Of a stretch of DNA of 64,000 nucleotides, positions 34,837 through 46,060 are shown one piece after another; positions within the stretch are counted from its first letter, which is position 1, and each line of letters opens with the position of its first letter. The position numbers and the translations under genes are program-made. The notes below the pieces were generated by a model. The model ran no database searches, was not told the origin of the DNA, and worked only from the letters and a program-made list of their open reading frames with translations. Origin of the DNA: Gautieria morchelliformis (lineage: Eukaryota > Basidiomycota > Agaricomycetes > Gomphales > Gomphaceae); NCBI GenBank assembly GCA_015179125.1, contig WHVA01000322.1, positions 1 through 64,000 on the forward strand, written 5' to 3'.

Positions 34837-37563
34837 TGGTATTGAGGCGATAATATCAGTGGGGAGCCCAATCTTACGATGAGATTTGTATTTTTTTCAC
34901 AGCAAAATCAGTCTGCTGTGCATTGAGCCCCTTCCTGCAAATGAAGAGTCAGTGACATGACAAGAATGGAACAAAGTGCTTATGAATATGTGTCCATGTA
35001 GAGCCATACCTTGCGGAAGAAACGTCGAATTGTCATGATGTCGCACATGGCAAGGCATTCTGGAACGAGATGCTTCGCAGTGGTGAATTTGCCATCTGGC
35101 GCGAGGCGATAACCTTCAAGAGCTTAAGTATGGTAAATGGGGGGTATATAGATAAATAGGTTCACTTATGATATTTCATAAAGCCCCAAACCATTTTGAT
35201 TGGGTTGAGTTCGCAATGGAACTTTGGCAAAAACATGCAGATGTGTCCCCTGCCTTCAATATAATGCTGCAGCATTGATTTTTTGTTCGCAAAGTCCTCC
35301 TGCAGCAAAAGAACACGATACATGCAGCACCAATCGTTCTTCGATCTGATGGCCTCCGGCTCTTGTGAACGAGCAATGTCCTCTTCAGCCACTGTATCCT
35401 CCTGACCTATTGCCTCGGCCTCAGCCACCCTCCTCTCTGCATCCTTCTTCACTTGTGACTTAGTGCAGTCTTTGCATTTCCCAACCGGAACCTTGCCTTT
35501 GCAATTATCTGTCAACTTATCCCATTCCCATTCTTGCAGCACAACCCTCATGCCTTTAGGCTGTCCACAAAGTTTCTCGTCCATATAATCAGATCGGTAA
35601 ACCATCTGTTGGGTTTGACCTCGCATATTAGGGTGACCGGGTTTGGGAGGAGGGTTGTTGAGGGGTATGATGGTGTCTCGAAGGTGGCTTTGTTTGCCAC
35701 CTGGCCTGACCCCCATATTGTTGACGCTTCAAGCATCTTTTGCAAGACCTTCGTGGGCTGAGGAGCAGTCGAAGAGCCAGATTGCAACCTTATCAGGGTG
35801 CAGATGCTCAAAGATGTCAATGGCATGCTTCATCTGCTCCATCAGCTGGGATAGATCCCACCATGCGTCATGGTTTCTTCCTTTGTCATCATGTTAATCA
35901 TGTCATTCTTCCAACCCTCGCACTTACTGGGAAATCAAGCATCAGTGAGCGCACAGCTATTCAATGGCTGAAAAAGTTGAAGTATACCTGTAAAGATGTC
36001 CGAAAAGGTGTGTACCATGATGGGCATGAACGGCCAGATGTTGTGGAACCCCGAAGGAATTTTCTTGCACAAATGAGTCAGTATGAAAGGTGAACAAAAT
36101 TCGCACATATTATTTACTGCGATAATGACATTGCAACCAGACTCATGACCAAGTATGACAATAGCACCCTCGAACCAATCTCTCTGATGCTGGCACCTGG
36201 TGAGAAAGAGCTTGTACTCGTTGCACAAGAAAGTAATTACACACCAATGACTTGCGCCGCCGAGCCTGGCTGAAAGGGGATCAACAGCCGTTGAAGAAAA
36301 AAGGTAATGGCCGAGGGATTCACATTTGTGGTTGGATCTGTGAGACCACTGGCCACCTGAAACTTTCAGAAGAGCAATTGAAAGCTCAAGCATTGCTCCC
36401 GGAAGATCAACATCTGAAAGTGACCAACTCGACCAAGATCATTTACCTGGGCCAGGGGGTGATGGTGCCAAGTTGCTAGGCTGCCAGGTAATTGCGTATT
36501 GCATGGATAACATTCTCATTATCGAGTAATGTGTATTGTCTGTGTTTAACGTTTGCCTTTGATGGTGGCAATCGCTGGTGTCGAAGAAGGTACACCTCAT
36601 TTTGACGTACTTGGCGTGTGAAGTAAAAGCCTTTGCCCATTCGATGGGCAATTGCAAGACTTGCCTTTAGACATGGTTTCTTGGACCTGCCATGTGCTTG
36701 GTAATGATCTTGAAGCTTCGCATACTCTGATACCGCAGTCAGCTGGGTCATCATCTTCACTGTACGTCCACATTTCAATTTCTTCACATCCTGCAGACAC
36801 CTCTTAACAATTGTGATGATGTCTGCAGGTGTCGGCACATCTTCATCATCAATCTTGAGCCATTCGCGAGCAGCTTCAACTTCAGCTGGGTCCATCTGAA
36901 TGGTCTTGGAATCTGTAACAGAATGATCTGCATCAATTTCAGCGATTATTTCCTGAGAGATCGATAAGTTCGGTTTGGCATCACAATTATCACCACACTC
37001 ACTTCAAATTCATTCTCATCAACCTCCATATAAGACATTATCATTGCATGATCATCTTCTAACTGATCAATGCAGAAATCCAGAATATCCAGCCCAAGAT
37101 CAACCACCATCTCCTCAACTGGATCTGGTTGCAGCATCACATCCTCAATGTTCACATGCAGTTGCAACTTTAGCATCAGCTGCGAGGGTTTTGGCACGAA
37201 GAATGACCCAATATCAGCACTACCCTGTGAGGCTTCTTTCCAGTATTTTTGGCGATGGAAATGTGTCCGTTCAGAGTCATTTCTATAGACCATGGGCCTC
37301 TCACACTTGCCTGTAGCCTATTCCACAGTCAGATAAGCAATTGTTTCAGAATTTTGAAAAAATACCAGTTGATTCCGCAGATGGATTGGAAGCTTCCTTG
37401 AAAATAGCCTCTTGGTGGCCCCTACAGACTCATCCGAGCTGTTATTTGAGCCGTCGTTGTCAGTAGAATCACCACCAATGTCTTTAGCTGCAGAAATAAA
37501 ATGGGTTCCCCCTGTGCTCCATTGTTGCTTGGCTTGAGTGGATTTTTTATTTTGCCGAGGCAT
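34837..37563 (-). pseudogene. Mariner-like DDE transposase with an inverted middle part
   Basis: N-terminal parts read minus from 37563 to about 36447 (basic start MPRQNKKS, EAAREWLKIDDEDVPTP, TLLDNENVIHAIRNYLAA). The C-terminal part reads minus from 35897 to 34837: HDAWWDLSQLMEQMK, AIWLFDCSSAH, GKQ, PKFHCELNPIKMVWG, KFTTAKHLVPECL, IRRFFRK, then after an intron NAQQTDFAVKKYKSHR. The DNA between (35890-36446) carries the missing middle on the plus strand: RTAIQWLKKL, KGVYHDGHERPDVV, THICGW-like and KIIY. So about 557 bp are inverted in place. Stops at TAG (after NYLAA) and TGA (after GLAKDA) also break it. Basidiomycete mariner-like elements carry this transposase. Confidence 0.85.
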
Positions 37564-37774
37564 CTCAAGGTACAGTAGCGTCGGTACTTAAAAATTTCCA
37601 ACCAAAAAATTGGCAGTTTGGGTGCTTATTTTGAAAACTTCTAAAACAGTGTTTTTATGTGTTTAGAGTAATGTACCAGTCACAGAAATGCGATCGGAAG
37701 TCTCAAAAAGCGGCCACAGAGGTGCGGCTTCAGTGCTTCTTGCACTATAGTCAGATAGTGCATACACTCAGGAA

Positions 37775-38172
37775 CACTGGAGGCATATAAAAAATTTCTG
37801 GTCTGAAAAACTGTTCAAAAAACTGTAAAGATATTCCAATTTTTTTTAGTGTTTTTAATGTAAAAAAACTTTAACATAATTTTGTGTTTCTGTTAGAATT
37901 TGTCGAGCAAGAAAATTATAAAAAAGTTTAAAGTTTTTTGCAGGGTTTTTTATGTCTTTTTACAAGTTTCTTTGTGAAAACACAAAGAAACCTATAAAAA
38001 ACCCTGAAAAAAACTTTGAATTTTTTTACAATTTTCTTGCTCAACAAATTCTAATAAAAACACAAAATTTTATTATAGTTTTTTTACATACAAAACACTA
38101 AAAATATTTGGAATATCTTTACAGTTTTTTGAACAGTTTTTTAGACAAGAAAACTTTTATATGCTTGCAGTG
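37775..38172. mobile_element. Foldback MITE with CACTG ends
   Basis: 398 bp that are almost entirely palindromic around a TTTCTTTGTG/CACAAAGAAA centre near 37980. The ends are CACTGGAGGCATATAA and, reversed, CACTGCAAGCATATAA. GAA flanks both sides (37772-37774, 38173-38175), a 3-bp target duplication. CACT(A/G) ends with 3-bp duplications are the CACTA (EnSpm) signature. No coding capacity. Confidence 0.75.
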
Positions 38173-38175
38173 GAA

Positions 38176-38813
38176 GGGATGAATATTGAGACACACTCAC
38201 TCCTGAGTGCTCAATTATTGATATCATTTTTTAATCTAACATAAATCACAAGAAATCTGGTCCCCCCCAAGGGCCCATCCATTCCCATGGTTACCTTACA
38301 TGCAGATGGTACCCCCATCCTGCCAGCTGTTACGTATCGGAAATCCCGGAGGTCGGAACTAGAAAGGACAACGGCTTCAACTTATATATTGTGCCCCTGA
38401 TAAACTACCGTCCTAAGTATTTCGGATTTGACTTCCGGATGTCAGAGAAGATAAAAGTCGGGAAGAGAGTGCTAAGAGTCTGAGGTTGGAGGACAGAGGT
38501 CGGAAGAGGCAGAAGACAGAGTATCGAAGGCAGAGAGAGAGGCAGAGCTTGCAAGACTCACTGTGCTAAGGTGGATGCTCACAACTTTTTATTACCTGTA
38601 GCTTCACCCATTTTATTCTCAGATTATAGAAAAGAAGAGGATGAAAGTACATGCCAATCTTATTGTTGGGATATAAATAAATTTACTTTTGTCCCTCCCG
38701 AGCGGTGGTGAGAAGTAACCAACAACTCAATGGTACCCCTCCTTGAGGGGGGGAGCTATATAATATATGGGAAAGTCACAAAGTCACAGAAGATGTAGGC
38801 TAAAAAACATTTA
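38176..38813. other. Purine-rich intergenic, possible LTR piece
   Basis: From TGTTACGTATCGG (38329) a purine-rich tract with several GGTCGGAA words runs to about 38560, reminiscent of a gypsy LTR, but no second end or target duplication was found. Confidence 0.35.
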
Positions 38814-39533
38814 ATTTTTTATTTTATTTTATTTTATTTATAATCCAAGCTTTACGTCTTTTGGGGCAATGCCCTATGTAAGACGGTAGATACAGCTTCT
38901 ATCTTATGTCTTCTCCTTCTCGCCTTTCATTCTCTATCTCTGCTTGTGCTCTTTGGGCAAGGCCCCGACATTGTCCGTGCCTATGTGGGGCGGGGTGTGG
39001 ATAATCATGCCTTCAAAATGCCAATACTCCCCTCAGCACCCCTTTAAAGCCAAACAGTCCAACCCATAAACCGCATAGTAATCAACCTTCCACGGCTTAT
39101 TTGGGCATGTAATACCCATGTGTAGTTTCAGCTTGTACCCCTCAGCTGCGACACCACCTTGACACCTTTCCCGCACCCCAACGAGTGGCAGCAGCTGCAG
39201 TCTACTGCCGATGTTTCAGCCCAGCCTCTGTCGGTGTGACAAATCATGATAATACGGGTACCCGGCACTCCAATGCGTTGGTTGGATGGATTAGATAATT
39301 GGAGTAGGTGTCATCGTGTTCCTAAAGGGTTGGTTCTGAATTGGAAGGGATAGTTGAGTATACCACCATTCATATTTGGGGCAGGCAATCGGATGTTATT
39401 GGCAATCAGTGTGGCAGAAACCCTTTCCAGAGTGTCTAGGGTGTTATCTCTGGAGGGGCCAGGATTGAATGCTCAGCCTTAGCTTATACGCTCAACCCCC
39501 AGGGCGGGCTTACTACTAAGCTACCACGGCCCC
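38814..39533 (-). mobile_element. tRNA-headed SINE, 720 bp, complete
   Basis: On the minus strand the element starts GGGGCCGTGGTAGCTTAG and carries an A-box-like TAGCTTAGTAG and a B-box-like GCATTCAATCC 50 bp later, as in RNA polymerase III promoters of tRNA-derived SINEs. It ends in an (AAAATA)n-type tail. AAAACATTTA flanks it on both sides (38804-38813, 39534-39543), a 10-bp target duplication. There is no open frame. The body resembles no known gene. Confidence 0.75.
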
Positions 39534-39543
39534 AAAACATTTA

Positions 39544-42500
39544 GTGAAATCAGTGCACTCATCTGTGCAGCACAAGTTAAGTCCAGAACACAAGTTTTGG
39601 TTGAAAACAGTGGAGTATGACCACAGTAAAGGATGTAAACAGATGCAAACAAGAGGTGAATAAGTGACTGAGATTTTTCAAAAAAAAATAATTTAGCAAA
39701 CAAAGACAAATAAAGTGACAATGATTAGTCACCAATGATGACTTAATGCAGCCCTGGTTGGAAGATGACTAACAGGGATTATGTGATATAATTGGTGGTA
39801 GGAATGTTTTAATAACAGTGGAGGTGTGTTTGGAAGTTAATTTTTTCTAAGCATCCAGATCCTCTTTTTATATGATTTGTAGTGGTTGTGCACAGACCAT
39901 GCAAATTTTGTTGTAGACCAATATGGATACCGATATGGATATAGTGAAAAAACCAGACTATGTGATGGAATTTTTTTCTTACAGGGTCATGGACCACTCC
40001 AGATTCAGTGACAGATCTGGGTTTGTAACAGATGGATTTACCGGTCTGTAGGTTACTGTGGGTGTAGTGACAGACGTGGATTTTTGTGACAGAATATTGT
40101 TATGGACAGACATGGGCCAAATATGACAGAATAAAAATAGATTTTTTGTCGCAAAATGTGTGCTTTGTATGTGGGTGTCTAGATGTTCAAAAATTATATC
40201 TGACATGTCATTTCTCGTGACAGTGTGGGTGTTTTGATTTTGTTGAAAATATAATTTTCAGATGAAAGCTATTGTAGCATGTGTACAATTACTGTGTAAA
40301 ATTAAGTGAAGCTTAATCTGTGATTGCTTATATTTCTAGACCTTGTTCTCATATAGAAAACTTTATGTTCGTGGCATCCTGGTATTTATTATACAAAACA
40401 TAACATTCCTCAGGGTTGGTGACAGATTTCTTTTGTGTGTGTGTTTTTTTGGCACGTGATATGTTATCTAAAGCGAGGTTTTTCTTCAGAGACACATATT
40501 TTTGTCTTAAAACCTTCTAAGTTAAATGAGGATATTAAGATATGTATATCTTTTCTTAGTCTGAAAAACCTGAGCTTATCGATGAGTTAGTGGTGCACGC
40601 TTCTTTTATATATGATGCCCATCGATACACATTATTTATATACTGCACCCATCGATGATCTTAACAGATGTCTATGTTTTTTTTATCCCTTCAGCCAACC
40701 GACAATCCTACACCACACATTTCTGCTACAAGTGAGCAGCCTTCGGGGCCATGCTTTTTGGCCTGTCGATGAAGGGGGTGATGGTGTCGGGTTACAAAGT
40801 TGGGCAGGTTGGTGGGGAAAATTGAAATGGTACGGGTCGAAACTGCAGCTTGTGCCGCTTTCAACGATGTGTATGTCTCCAGTACTTTCTTTGTCCTCCT
40901 GTGTAAAGGGGAGATAGTGGATTGGCATGTCAACTCGACCTGAAAGTGGGTCAAAAAAGAGTTTGTGGGGATCAAGGCTGGTTCCCCAGTCCAAGCTGCT
41001 TATGCTCGTCCTGCCAGATTGGTGTCTGTTGTGGGCTGGTGTTGGTGGTCGAACTCGAATGATTGGAATCATAAGGACTGATGATGTTGATATATGAGTG
41101 GAGTACATGGCAGTAGAGCTGATGGCTCAGTTTGGAGTATGATGGTGCTTTGTCTGATAGCTGCGGATAGGTTCCGCGTAGCGCAGTTTTTAGCGGAGTT
41201 ATCTGATTGGTGACATTTTAGATATCTGCCAGGGTTATGGTTTTATTTGGTTAGATTCCATGTAAGTGCGTAGTATCACATGGAGGAATAAGTTGATTCT
41301 TTTATTATGGAAGTAAACACTTTTTGGTGGTTAGATCCATTTAGGTGGTTAGACCTCACCACGGTCTGCAGGTAGTGAAAGTATTTATGGTCTGTTTATT
41401 TGTGAAAATATTGCATATCTAAATGAGATATGTGAAGTCCAACCTAATGTAATAATTTTCTTCATTGTGTATCAGCCATACCAATGGTGTCTTAATGACT
41501 TGCAATGTGGTTGGTTGATAGAATTATTAAATCAGATAGCAGCAGAGGTGGTTTGTTACCTGTTTGCAAGTCAGAATTTGCCATCTATATTTATTGGCAA
41601 CATCTACTATTGTATTATTTTGAGCAAGTCATTTGTACTGTAATGACAGAATTTTTGCAGGATGTTATGCAAGCATATGCACCGAACCTCTATGCCAGGT
41701 AGAGATTGTAGTGACAAAGGGAAAATGTGTTTTCTAGGCAAGCCTAGAGAGCAGTGTCTATGCAATTTCAAAATAACCGAGTGCATAATCAGCGTGTATG
41801 TTATTTTCCCAATTCAGTCAAAGCCACTATTTTTTAAGGGATGGTGGTCTTTAGACTTTGACAGGCTGCTTGAATTCTGAGTTGATAAGAGTGCAGCAGA
41901 CATATATGGCATTATCAGCCAATAGTACATGTCTTTTTTGCATAAATAGTAGTGAGTTTTATACTTGAACTGACATGTGCATGTAGTTTCGCACAGCTAT
42001 TTTTTGCCTTTTGTTTAGGCAGGAGGTGACCCGATCGGCGAGATATAAAAGTATATTTATATCAGATCTACTTGAGTAAAATAAAAACTCCTTGCATTGT
42101 TATGCATGGAACAAACCGAGGCGTTTATTTGACTCTAAAGTATTATATCATTTACGATATGGTGAGAAGGACATGTTTTTGTATAAATCATATGTATGTG
42201 AGGGCTATTCCTTGTTTGACTCAGTCAGACATGTGAATCATAGTCATCTGGTATGAATGGTTTCCAAGCATTCATGTGCAGGCAGTCTAAGCATGCTTAG
42301 ACAGTTAAAGCATATTGCTGTATGACTATAGCAGGGCCATTCAATCGAAGGCCTCTAGGATAGTATTACAGTACAGTGGATAAGTGAATTAACTTTGCCT
42401 GTTTGTGCTGTTGTCAAGAAGATTGATGACACATTTGTGTCGGTAATTTCTTTATCCCCATTCTCTGATACAGAGTCTTTTTTATCTGGAATTCTTTTTG

Positions 42501-42929
42501 ATGTATTTTTTTTTTTTTTTGAATATTGGTTATATAGTTTTTTAGCAGTAGGCTTTTTAAAGCATGTATTTTATTTAATTGTTTATTTGGTATATATTTG
42601 GGGTGGTATGTAACAGGTTACCACTATGAATATTGTTTTCTTTTTTTAGTTTCAATTTTATATATAAAAGTGATAGTAGGATGGTAATAATTATAATCCC
42701 TTCTTTTTTCTTGCTTGTAGTAGCAGAGCAAGTAGTTTAGGAGGTGCTCGGTAGCATATCATCACCGGTGTAGCCATTTTGGCAGGTAGTTCATAGATGT
42801 CTTTGATTGTTTTATAGAACTCATCTAGACTGTTTCTTAAAAACGAATGTGATACAATTGGATTGTACATGATTTTCAGGATGAATGGTACAGATTGGTT
42901 TTTAGGTTTTTGTCTAAGATAGTGTGCTC
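39544..42929. other. AT-rich region without a supported gene
   Basis: The largest frames (40683-41108 minus, 141 codons; 40612-40917 plus) overlap on opposite strands and carry no known motif. The segment 39800-40260 contains repeated GACAGA words. The part from 42480 to 42700 is T-rich. Probably decayed transposon DNA. Confidence 0.4.
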
Positions 42930-44270
42930 TCAGAGGAAGGCTTTGTGAATGAATGCTAAAGTATATCCTCTTCTTTGTAGTCGAAGTTTAAACAGCTGGA
43001 GGATGTGCTCGTCTGACATATCTAATTGCTTCCCCTTTGATAAAACCATTTTTGTTGTGGTTAGGGTGATATGAATGGAAGGGTAGATATGGTCCTTCTT
43101 CTTGATGAAGAAGACCGGGGATGCCATAGGGGACTTAGACGGGGTGATCCTCCCAGTACAGAAGTTTTCCCACAGGAAGTCGTCCAGTTCAATCTGCTCC
43201 GAGGGGGAGAGCGGGTACACCTTGCAGTTCGTCAGCTTGGATCCGGGCTCGAGTTCAATTGCATGGTCCCAGATCTTGCGAGTCGGCAGGGTGTCAAAGG
43301 ATTCTTTGGCGAAGACCTCTTCGAATTCCCGCAGGTACTCTGGGATCTGGGCCTCGGCTTTGGCGTGCTTCTGGGAAGCCTTGGCAAGGCGTTGAGATGT
43401 CATGGTTCCTGCTCGGATAACCTCGGGTTCAGGCTCGGGGGGTAAGTCCACAAAGAGTAAGTGGTCCCCCTCTTGCAGCAGGCTCACGAGGTGGGCTTGT
43501 TCGGGGTCTGTGGCTTCCAAGGGGCCCTCCTCGGCTTCGTCATCGGAGCCGTCACTCTCATCGACGATCGCTGGGTGTGGGCCTGAGCGGCACTTCCACA
43601 GCTTCCTCTCAGCCTGTCTTAGTTCCTTCCGCTCTCCATGCTCCTTGGCTCGGCATGTGTGGCACCTATCCGGGCAGCGACTCATGGAAATCTTGCCGGA
43701 TTGCCAGTTGATCTCTGGGTTATGATCGCGGAGCCAGGGGAAGCTGATGGTGATGTCTTGCACCCCGAGGGAGGCGACTACAAACATAATTCTCTCTGAA
43801 TGCCCATTGAACCGGAGGATGGCATCTACGACTTCAGTAATGGCTCCTGAGGTGTTCGGGCTCCCGTCCTCATTGCGTATGTAGATCGGCTTTTGGAGTT
43901 TCTGTGTACTGAGATGGTTCCTTTCCACATATGCTCAGTCCATGAACATCCCGGTGGCCCCACTGTCAATCAGGGCGGGTCCGGACTTAACCTCCCCCAT
44001 GTCAGTGGTTTGAATTTCCACCTTGACCACTAGGGATTTCATGGTGCTGGTCAAGCCGATCACGCACTGTCTCGGCATTCTTTTCTCCAAGGCCCGAAGA
44101 GGGGGCATGTACGACCGGCGGGTTTTCTGTGTGGCTTCAACTGAGTTCTCTTGCAAAGGTGAGGTGAATGGGGGCATTTCATTCTCAACTTCAAGGCAAG
44201 AGAACCAGTTATGTACAGGCAACAGGGGCACACTCCTCACCCGCTGTGATCCACAAAACCCAACATCGGT
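42930..44270 (-). pseudogene. Gypsy pol relic: protease and start of reverse transcriptase
   Basis: The minus frame begins around 44270 (FCGSQRVRSVPLLPVHN) and contains the aspartic protease active site ALIDSGATGMFMD, followed by an in-frame TGA (43935-43937) and AYVERN. The next frame (42930-43928) continues with the protease C-terminus, a linker with HAIELEPG and the reverse-transcriptase entry SPSEQIELDDFL, SKSPMASPVFFIKKKD. Then the sequence diverges, so the catalytic part of the reverse transcriptase, RNase H and integrase are gone. Together with the gag it is a truncated Ty3/gypsy element. Confidence 0.8.
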
Positions 44271-45586
44271 CCTTCCGCATCCTTCATCACCCCTTGAGTT
44301 GCAGGTTCCTCTCCTGACTCGGAGGCCGCTCGGCTTGCATCAGCTAGGGCAAGGAGCTCCGGGACCATCTCTAGTTTTTCTTCAAGGGTCATGGTTCGAA
44401 CGTTGAAGGCTTGGGGGCACTCTCGGGCATAGTGTCCCGACTTGTGGCATCGGTAGCAAGTTGCCGAGGGGCGGCCGCCTCGGTGTGCAGTGTCTACATC
44501 CATCGGGGCCAGGCCATCTCTCGGCAGGGCTGGGGCTGTGGTTTGCCTCGGCCCACAGAACAGGGGCTCGGGATTGAACACAGGGGTTACGGCAGTCTTT
44601 GGGAAGGTGCTAGTGCCTCGGGTGGGCCTGCCGAAACTTCGGCTTGTTTCGAGGAATGCCTCATTCACGTCTCGGTTTCGGGAAACTCTTTGGGCAGCCT
44701 CGTACCATCCCTCGGGGTCGTCGAAGTCTGGGGCACTATCTCCGAGCAGTGCCACTTTGTTCTGCAGGCTCAGGTCTAACCCTCAGCGAAATTTGATGAC
44801 TTTCATTTTCTCATCATCATATTCTGCTAGGTCCACCAGTTCCTGAAAGCGGTCAATGTACTCATCGATTGGGTCCTTGCCTTGGTACCAGCCCGTGCCT
44901 TCAAGCTTGGTGAGGGCGATGAGCTGTTCATTCCTCGGACAGAACTGGTCTGTGAATTCCTTCTGGAAATCCGCCCAACTTTGAAAGTGCGGGGTTCGGG
45001 TTTTGGCTTTGGTACGTAGGACTCGGTTTGCGAAGCGTGCAGCTCGGCCGGACTTGAAGAATGACAGGGCCCAGTGGATGCGGGCTTGATCTGAGGGGAA
45101 TGCCTCTCCGCTGATTATGAAGTATAGGGTCAGGGAGTTCAAGAAGGCTCCGCCCTGTTCCCGGTCCCTATCGAAATCCAAGGGTGTCGCCGGCTTCACT
45201 TTCCCCTGCTTCAAACCCATCGTCAGTCTCTCGGCTTCCCTTTCCGAGTCTTCAAACCCCTTGAACTCTTCAGTTCGCGCCTCTTCTCTTCTTGGTTCTT
45301 GGGCCGTCAGCCCCGCATCTAATTTGGTCATGATGACATGCAGCAAGTTTGCTATTTCCTCATTCTTCACTTGGCTCACCCGGAGCTCTTCTTCGATATT
45401 CCAGATCCGTTCGGACTGGTCCATCATCATGGAATTCGAAGGAATGCTTGGGGTTGGTGCCGGGGTCGAAGGGACAACTTCGAAGGAGGGGGTGTCAGGC
45501 GCCGTATGCTCCGAGGGCATTCCAAAATCTGACTCAGAATCGCTAAGGCCAAAATTGCCTATGGCTTTACTGTGTGGCCCGACCAC
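44237..45586 (-). pseudogene. Gypsy gag relic (copy 2)
   Basis: Two minus frames, 44783-45586 and 44237-44755, form one gag separated by a single TGA at 44783-44785. The first holds an acidic Ser/Pro-rich N-terminus, VKPATPLDFDRDREQGG, IHWALSFFKSG and WYQGKDPIDEYIDRFQ. The second starts ALLGDSAPDFDDPEGWY and has a CCHC zinc knuckle CYRCHKSGHYARECP (nucleic-acid binding). It overlaps pol in the -1 frame. Aligned with the relic at 5895-6742 it is better preserved. Confidence 0.8.
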
Positions 45587-45589
45587 CGG

Positions 45590-46060
45590 TCCTTGGAGAA
45601 GAGCCTTTCCTGCTGTGAGGGCAACTCTCCCTAGATGGCGGACTCACACGGCCTGGTAGAGGAGGATCCAAAGATATGAATAAAAGCTACCTATATCACA
45701 CACAACTCACCTGGTAGAGGAGGATCCAAAGAGGAAAGGCTAAGGACCTCCACTACCAGTGCGCTACCTATATATCTCGCACCCCTGATCAAAGTCAGGG
45801 ATGTCCGCTCCACTCCTGACACACATCCATGCCCCCATGGCCCTCACCTACCACATGCATCTCAACCCACTACCTTGGCGCCATTCAGGGACGATTCCTG
45901 AAGCCAAGGCTTCGGAAAATCGGGCCCTCGGGTTGTGTTCTGGTTAGGCCCGGATCTCGGGTCAGAGCCGAAGCCGAGGCTAGAAATATCCTCGGGAGGG
46001 GGTTCCCCTGACAGACTCAGGTTTAGGGACATGTCCACGGTTTGATGTATCAACCGTCGA
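45590..46060. repeat. Probable 5' LTR side of gypsy copy 2
   Basis: The gag side ends in TGTGAGGGCAACTCTCCC (45615), the likely LTR edge (TG in plus orientation). CCTGGTAGAGGAGGATCCAAAG occurs twice, near 45652 and 45710. No second LTR was found, so the limits are uncertain. Confidence 0.4.

Noticed and set aside
37590-37630. Terminal inverted repeats of the mariner-like element
   Set aside because: TTGGCAGT...GCTTA occurs near both ends (34745, 37608) but in the same orientation, so they are not inverted repeats by my reading.
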